In this document: positions 57,690-64,000 of the stretch, piece after piece
Layout of the letters: the number at the start of each line of letters is the position of its first letter
Numbering within the stretch: position 1 is the stretch's first letter
Assembly: GCA_963932465.1 (NCBI GenBank)
Contig: OZ010791.1
Span: forward strand, 152,999,915 to 153,063,914
Reading direction: 5' to 3'
Length of the DNA: 64,000 nt
From: Maratus speciosus
Lineage: Eukaryota > Arthropoda > Arachnida > Araneae > Salticidae
Position numbers and translations under genes: made by a program
Notes under the pieces: generated by a model
Database searches by the model: none
Told to the model about the DNA's origin: nothing
What the model saw: the letters and a program-made list of their open reading frames with translations, nothing else

Positions 57690-58640
57690 CATGGTTCTTT
57701 GCTGTGGTGTCTGAGAGCAGGCATACGATTGGAACGGTAAAAAAGCTGTGGTGACTGAGAACAGACATACGAGATTGGAACGGTAAAAAAGCTGTGGTGA
57801 CTGAGAACAGACATACGATTGGAACGGTGAAAAAGCTGTAGTGACTGAGAGCAGACATACGACTGCGACGGTAAAAAAGCTGTAGTGGCTGAGAGCAGAC
57901 ATACGACTTCGACGGTAAACAAAAAAAAAAAAAAAAAAAAAAACTGTAGTGGCTGAGAGCAGACATACGATTGGAACGGTAAAAAAAGCTGTGGTGGCTG
58001 AGAGCAGACATACGATTCGAACGGTGAAAAAGCTGTGGTGACTGAGAGCAGACATACGATTGGAATGGTTAAAAAAGCTGCGGTGGCTGAGAGCAGACAT
58101 ACGGTTGGAACGGCAAAAAAGCTGTGGTGTTTGAGAGCAGACATACGACTGCGACGGTAAAAAAGCTGTAGTGGCTGAGGACAGGCATACGATTGGAACT
58201 GCATAAAAGCTCTGTGGCTGAGAGCAGACATACGATTGGAACGGTAAAAAAGCTGTAGTGACTGAGAGCAGACATACGATTGGAACGGTAAAAAAGCTGT
58301 AGTGGCTGAGGACAGGCATACGATTGGAACTGCATAAAAGCTCTGTGGCTGAGAGCAGACATACGATTGGAACGGTAAAAAAGCTGTAGTGACTGAGAGC
58401 AGACATACGATTGGAACGGTAAAAAAGCTGTAGTGGCTGAGGACAGGCATACGATTGGAACTGCATAAAAGCTCTGTGGCTGAGAGCAGACATACGATTG
58501 GAACGGTAAAAAAGCTGTAGTGACTGAGAGCAGACATACGATTGGAACGGTAAAAAAGCTCCGGTGGCTGAGAACAGACATACGATTGGAACGGTAAAAA
58601 GGCTTTGGTGGCAGAGAGTAGACATACCACCGCAAAGGGT
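57690..58640 (-). repeat. 44-bp satellite, open in all three minus-strand frames
   Basis: About 21-22 copies of a unit of 43-45 bp are present, containing GAGAGCAGACATACGATTGG and GAACGGTAAAAAAGCTG. At about 58166-58560 a higher-order unit of 131 bp (three monomers) repeats three times. No minus frame contains a stop, so frames of 344, 314 and 188 codons overlap. Because 44 is not a multiple of 3, each frame cycles through three peptide versions (for example FLPFQSYVCSQ, FYRSNRMSALSH, FFTVPIVCLLSA). I regard it as a satellite and not a gene. A 24-base A run interrupts it near 57920. Confidence 0.9.
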
Positions 58641-58842
58641 TAATTATGGATTTTTAAAGCCATGATATAAAGAATTAAAGAACTCTTTTTTTTTTTTTTT
58701 TTTTTTTTTTTTCAAAATTGCATAAATATCAACAGTTTTAAAACAGATCTCACCACTTACTTCTGATCTGTCAAAATGCGATTTTTTAACTGCAATTTTT
58801 TTTAACTTGCATCTGTAAAATTTATAGAACATGCTTATAAAA

Positions 58843-59310
58843 TTACAGCTACTCCATCCGACGGAGAAACTTAAATATAGTAGTGTTTAGTTTATGCAAA
58901 ATTATTTTCCAACTGTCCCATTCTTCAATCCTCTTCCCTATAGTCTTTTATTATTTCAATTCTACGCGAGGGAGTTTGAATAATCTATGTTTATTACAAA
59001 CATCATCGCTCTATTTTACCGATATCTGCGGCATCGCAACTGTGAGTGGGACGTTTCTTTTAGTTATAAAATTATAGGTACTCCATCCGACGCAGAAACT
59101 TAAAATAAGTATAGTAGTGTTTAGTTTAATGCAAAATTATTTTCCGATTGTTCCATTCTTCAATCTTCTTCCCTATAGTCTTATTATTTCAATTCTACGA
59201 GAGGGAGTTTGAAAAAACGATGTTTATTACAAACATCATTGCTCTATTTTACCGATATCTGCGGCATCAGAACTATGAGTATGTTTCTTTTACTTCAAAA
59301 TCGTATAAAT
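58843..59310. repeat. 229-bp direct tandem duplication
   Basis: Two adjacent units begin near ACTCCATCCGACG (58851 and 59080) and share TTACAAACATCAT and TTTTACCGATATCTGCGGCA. Short frames in each are unrelated to known proteins. Confidence 0.88.
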
Positions 59311-60564
59311 TTCAGAAACGTAGTTACTATTTCTAAATAAAAAAATAACAAACAACTGAAGTTTTTATCTGCAAGCTTTAAATGAAAAAGTGTTTCAAAG
59401 ATACATCGATAAAAAATCTTTTTTTGTAACTAAATCTATTGTCTGAAGTTTTCGAAGCGCTATTTTTGTTCTGTTTTTAAACCTGTCATTTTCATTCTTT
59501 TACAAAGTACTCGAATTTTTTTTTTAATCATTTTTCCTGAACAAAAACTATTTGAAAGTTCTTTCATAGAACAAAATTTGTTATCGCTTCAATTTAAAAA
59601 ACGTAAAAAAAATAACAACTTTCAGGATAAATATTCTGTGACACGATACCGATCAATACTTTTTAATTAACACCGTTTTCTTGAACTGAATTTCATTTTT
59701 TCCAATTTAGCTCCTTTTTAAAACATATCATAAATTTTAAAATGTTTCTAAAGGGAATCGGGGATTAACTTTTGTTATCTATTTCCTTATAATATCTTTT
59801 GTTTTTTTCACTAATCTTAATCCTTTACATAATTATTTACGGCCATTTGTGCAATATCTGACACAATGAAGAGGATTATCCACGGTAGTTTTCTTTAAAT
59901 AGCACCTATAAAAGGACTTTTTAAATTACGTTGTTTGATTTTTTCCCCCATAATAGGATAATTATTATTTACGGCGATAATGTTGTTGAAACTGCATGTC
60001 TTTTTCTGTGAAGGGTACACATACGTCAATGTTCGAAATTCAAGGACAGGGTGGTTAAAAGTGTTTTAAGATTACTGGATAAATTAAAGCTGTTGAATAA
60101 TTTACTTGATATGCTTCATAAATTTCTTGAATAATAAGGTCTGTCTTAAGTAATAATTGAAAATGACGGTTGGCTGATTTGATTTGTATCGCCATTGTCA
60201 CTTTATGAACACGCGGACTAATTAGAACCGAAACTCCAGCTTAAGAAGGGGGGGGGGGGGGGGAGATCACCTTGAAATTAAAAAAAAAAGTTTTAAAAAA
60301 TTTGTCTATTATTAAAGGATAACGTGGTACCTAACTTAAATTTAAAATATATATAATATATGACGATGCTTCAATTAGAACCAGTTTTATGTAAAATATG
60401 TGGGGCGATACCTATCCAAATCAAGGTAAATTTGAACTTTAAAGTCATTTTTGACAAACCAGCTATTTTTGACATTGTGCGCATCCTATTTCCAAAACTA
60501 AGTAACATAGAAACTTCAAATTTTGTATTATTTTGTATTTTATATATCTTTATAACTTCTACCT
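59311..60564. other. AT-rich DNA, no recognised gene
   Basis: A G16 run lies at 60248-60263. The antiparallel frames at 60360-60620 overlap the pogo-like left end and are chance. Confidence 0.45.
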
Positions 60565-62159
60565 CAGTGAAACCTCCCTGTGCGACCATTTTTTTCATGG
60601 AACGAAATTTATTCCCATAGGTTCAATGCTACTTTTACCTCTATTCAGAGACCACCCCCAAGTTGAACTCCTTCCATGAGCGACCAATTTCTTTGAAGAA
60701 AATTAAACAAATTCCGTTTTTTCCTGGTCGCTTGAAGAAGGTTTTATTAGAATAATAATTCCAGAGAGCGCATTATTCATCGAACTTCTAAACTAAGTTT
60801 AGAATTTTTATTTATTCCGGTAACTTTTAAGTGTTTAATCCCCTTTCTGCCTTTTTAGACAATGAGTTTAACTCTGATGACAAAGTAAGGATGACGGTCA
60901 TTAAACTCCCTTCCCCTATTCGTCAGGAAACTCACAAAGAAGTAAATTGATGAAATCGTCATAATTTGTTCCCGTCCAAAAAAAAAATTCATTTATTTAC
61001 CGAACATCGAAAAGACCTGGAAATAAAAGTTATTGAAAATAAAACCGTAAAATCAAAGAAACGTCAATGTATTCATTTTTTAAACTCTGCACTAATTAAC
61101 TTATGTAATTAACTTTTGTTTTGATACTTAAATTTTCATATTTTTTCCTAATGTGAAAAATAAGTTTTAGTACCATTGTAACCTTTTTTCAACAATTAAA
61201 ATCTAGATTTAAACATGACCTCAATTAAGAGACTACCTCTCGGAGCGACCAATTTCTATTGGTACAGAACATGGTCGCTTTAGGGAGGTTTTAGTATACC
61301 TGTAAAATATATTTTTTTTTATTGAAATTTTTTCATAAATTTTGTATTTTATGGTTAAAGTGCCTGAATTTTTTTTTCATCTGTAAACTTGATTATTATT
61401 TTAGGTTGAAGTTAAAGTACAATATTTTAAATATATAATGTTAAGTGGATATAACGAGAATATTTTTTATAATACTGCGCCCAACACATGTATATGAAAT
61501 CACCTTTTTTGAAAATCCTTAATTAGTATGTCTTAATTATACTAAATTCTAATTTGAAAAAAATGAAACAAATTCCGTTTTTTCCTGGTCGCTTAAAAAA
61601 GGTTTTATTAGAAAAATAATTCCGGAGGGCGCATTATTCATCAAACTTCTAAACTAAGTTTAGATTTTTTTAATTATTATTCCAGCTAATTTTAAGTGTT
61701 TAAACCCCTTTGTGCCTTTTTAGTCAATGAATTTAACTCTGATGACGAATTAAGAATGATGGTCAATAAACTCCGCTGCCCTATTCTGTTAGTACACTCT
61801 CAAAGAAATAGATAAATTAATGAAATTAATTAATTAATTAATTTAAAAAAAAAAGAATTGCATTTATTTACTGAACTTCGAAAGGACTTGGAAATAAAAG
61901 TTGTGAAAGATAAAATCGTAAAATCAAAGCAAACGTCAACATATTCATTTTTAAAACTCTGCAGTAATTAACTTTTGTTTTGATACTTAAATTTTTATAT
62001 TTTTTCCTAATGTGAAAAATAAATTTTAGTAACATTAATTGTTACCTTTTTACAACAATTAAAATCTAGATTTAAACATGACCTCCATTAGGAGATCACC
62101 TCTCGAAGCGACGAATTTTTATTGGAAGGGAATTTGGTCGCTTTAAGGAGGTTTTACTG
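60565..62159. mobile_element. pogo-like repeats with CAGTGAAACCTCC ends, tandemly duplicated
   Basis: The left end is CAGTGAAACCTCCCTGTGCG and the right end is GGTCGCTTTAAGGAGG then TTTTACTG. A block of about 600 bp occurs twice, at about 60700-61300 and 61558-62156 (offset 861 bp at the ATTCCGTTTTTTCCTGGTCG landmark). An internal copy of the right end lies at 61272-61295. The terminal phrase is typical of pogo/Tigger non-autonomous elements. No coding is recognised. Confidence 0.65.
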
Positions 62160-62320
62160 CATTTGGAAGTTCGGTTAAAAAAAAAATTTTCTTTGAGAGA
62201 AATAGGCTGTTTGGATAATTGGAAGTTCGGTTAAAAAATTTTTTTTGAAAGAAATAGGCTGTTCCTATGCTTGGAAGTTCGGTTAATTGGAGTTCCAAAA
62301 ATCGGCGCTTTGCTGTATTT
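62160..62320. repeat. Short tandem TTGGAAGTTCGGTTAA repeats
   Basis: Three copies, 50-60 bp apart, of TTGGAAGTTCGGTTAA are followed by a GGAGTTCC and CGCTTTGCTGTA end. The phrase resembles another pogo-type terminus, so this may be a transposon fragment. Confidence 0.55.
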
Positions 62321-62324
62321 TTAA

Positions 62325-62828
62325 CCCTTAAATGCCGAGTGTTGCTTTTCGGCAACATACCCAATTTATGCTCTAAAATACTATTACAATAATATTGAAG
62401 CTATAATGCCTAATGTTGCCAATAAAATACATTCTGAAAATATTATTAAATCGATTTTCAATATGTAGATGGCAACACTTGTGCTGTTTAAGAATAAAGA
62501 TAGATTTATTTTTTCAGTTGTTGCTACTTGTTCTTTTTGTTTTGTTTGGAAGCTCGCGTAATACCCTATCTTGTATTGCAGTGAGCAAGTAAAATTTATT
62601 TCTTATTATAGTTCCTAAAATTCTTGTGTATTTAATATTATAGAATTTTATCAAGGAAAATTATTTTCTCAATTGCAGACCAGTATTACCGATTAGTAAC
62701 AAACTGTTTTTTAGCCGTAAACCATACTTAAAACAAAATATGATTTTTTTTTTCCCATGATTTATTTAAAAAAATGAAAGCCGAAAAACATTATTACAAC
62801 GATTTTTGAAAAATCAGGCATTTAAGGG
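62325..62828. mobile_element. piggyBac-type MITE, 504 bp
   Basis: TTAA flanks lie at 62321-62324 and 62829-62832. Termini are CCCTTAAATGCC and GGCATTTAAGGG, a perfect 12-bp inverted repeat. No coding frame is recognised inside. Confidence 0.82.
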
Positions 62829-63009
62829 TTAAATCTGTTATTTTCTGAAAAGTCATGATTTTATAGTACTTGTTAACACTTTCCAAAATAGTTTGTATGT
62901 CCATGCTATAGCTCACGTAAATATACTCAGATTGCCATGAAATTGATGTATGTTATTCGGGTTTACTATGGCAAGTTCGGTATTGGGAATAAAATGTGTT
63001 AGCATTTAC

Positions 63010-63080
63010 GGTTCGTTTACAGGGACACTCAAAGGAATTCCGTTACATTACGATCTGTGGTAAAAAATCGTTTGCGGTGT
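63010..63080. repeat. Dispersed repeat R, fragment
   Basis: It contains ACAGGGACACTCAAAGG then CCGTTACATTACGATCTG, matching the centre of repeat R. A weaker relative (TACTGGGACACACAAAA) follows at about 63186. Confidence 0.5.
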
Positions 63081-63593
63081 ATTTTGTTGATATTGCACTA
63101 TTTAAAACATATTTAAATTTATATATATCAATGAGGTGCACTACAAGGCACTAGAATAGGGTATGCGTAAAATTTATCCTTCATTTACTGGGACACACAA
63201 AATAATTTAGCTACAGTTACAGTACTGCCTATGAACAATAATTGCTGGAAGTGCATTTTCAATTGTGATGCGGGTTTTTTTAATTTAATTATTTTTTTTG
63301 CATATTACTTGATGTGTTTAGATTCTGTAAATCATACACAGGGCTGCAGAAAAGATCTCAAATGCATTTCCGTTGATTGGCGAAAATTGCTGAATGGGAA
63401 TTTTCACCTGTGATAAGCGTTTAACTGAACTAACATAGTATATAGTATACATACAAATCTATAGATCATATGCAAGGCTGCACTAAAAAAATCGCATATT
63501 TTTTATAACTGTAGATGGTAATTGCAGAAATTTTTTTTCAAATGTGCTATGCGTTTTCTAAATTGTTTATTTAGATAATATTTTTCACCTTAA

Positions 63594-63884
63594 CCTTTAA
63601 CTGATGTCACGCGGTCTCCAAGACCCCGCGACTCCCAGCTGCAAACACTTTTACAGCTTTTTACTTTTCTGTACTGAAGTTAAATAATATGAATAAAATA
63701 CTTTTTTCATGCAATTTAATTCACATGCTCCTAAGAGAAGTACAACGTTAGGTCAAAATTGTTAGGACAAAATTTAAGTAAATTCAACCATTTGAGTTAT
63801 TTTTTTTTATTCATTTTTTTCGAGGGGTCTGAGAGACCGGATCACATCAGTTGTGTAACAAATTTTAGTCACATGAGTTAAAGG
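63594..63884. mobile_element. piggyBac-type MITE, 291 bp
   Basis: TTAA flanks lie at 63590-63593 and 63885-63888. Termini CCTTTAACTGATGT and ACATGAGTTAAAGG match as inverted repeats at 13 of 14 positions. A second inverted pair sits just inside, around TGATGTCACGCGGTCT on the left and GAGACCGGATCACATCA on the right. Confidence 0.8.
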
Positions 63885-64000
63885 TTAATAAACTGTTACA
63901 GTATTCTCAATGTGTTAAGTGCTTCATAATGTATGCTGGACGCATGATTTTTCACTCTTGTTTTAGTTTAGATAACAGGCTGAAGAACAGATGATTTGGA

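Noticed and set aside
57591..58625. 344-codon minus-strand frame as a gene
   Set aside because: It is a satellite with all three frames open. The frame merely rotates through the same repeated DNA.

Overview
This window looks like nuclear DNA from an arthropod, most likely a spider or another arachnid. The evidence is the strongly AT-rich composition, the long homopolymer tracts, the abundance of DNA-transposon families, and an LTR-element Gag of the kind common in spider genomes. The organism call is an inference. I find no host protein-coding gene, rRNA or ordinary tRNA gene. The only long credible ORF (728 codons, minus strand, 36488-38674) is the Gag-protease of an LTR retrotransposon. 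Nearly all other short ORFs are chance frames inside repeats.

Layout. 0-11 kb: piggyBac-type MITEs flanked by TTAA (773-1290, 6937-7471, 9277-9486), two 8-bp-TSD hAT-type MITEs (2975-3100, 6403-6769), a 118-bp-arm hairpin (3322-3596) and a 175-bp tandem array (4012-4905). 11-23 kb: nested TA-flanked elements. One foldback MITE (11941-13512) is split by an element with a transposon-protein relic. A 1.3-kb hAT element (13932-15250) carries another MITE inside. A transposase pseudogene is split by a 1.07-kb TIR element (17541-18608). A pogo-like MITE (20793-22446) holds a palindromic mariner (21231-22020). 23-40 kb: 145-bp tandem arrays, then a 13.7-kb interval (26218-39917) bounded by matching hAT-like ends and a perfect 8-bp duplication. 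Inside that interval are a 2.4-kb piggyBac-like element and a very young 4.7-kb LTR element (34671-39388). 40-64 kb: further MITEs, a 1.9-kb hAT-like element, a perfect 59-bp inverted repeat around a tRNA-like core (46460-46803), a 3.3-kb TIR element with protein relics, a Helentron-like element, a second pogo-like MITE, a three-level nest at 55376-57230, a 44-bp satellite open in all three minus frames (57690-58640), and more TTAA-flanked MITEs.

The most informative aspect is the order of events. For several insertions the window also contains a paralogous unoccupied copy of the target: 15.68 kb for the pogo-like MITE, 23.76 kb for the 13.7-kb interval, 29.33 kb for one hAT MITE and 47.43 kb for the LTR element. 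These internal empty sites support the element boundaries independently of any database. All similarities and boundaries were read by eye; no alignment or database search was run.
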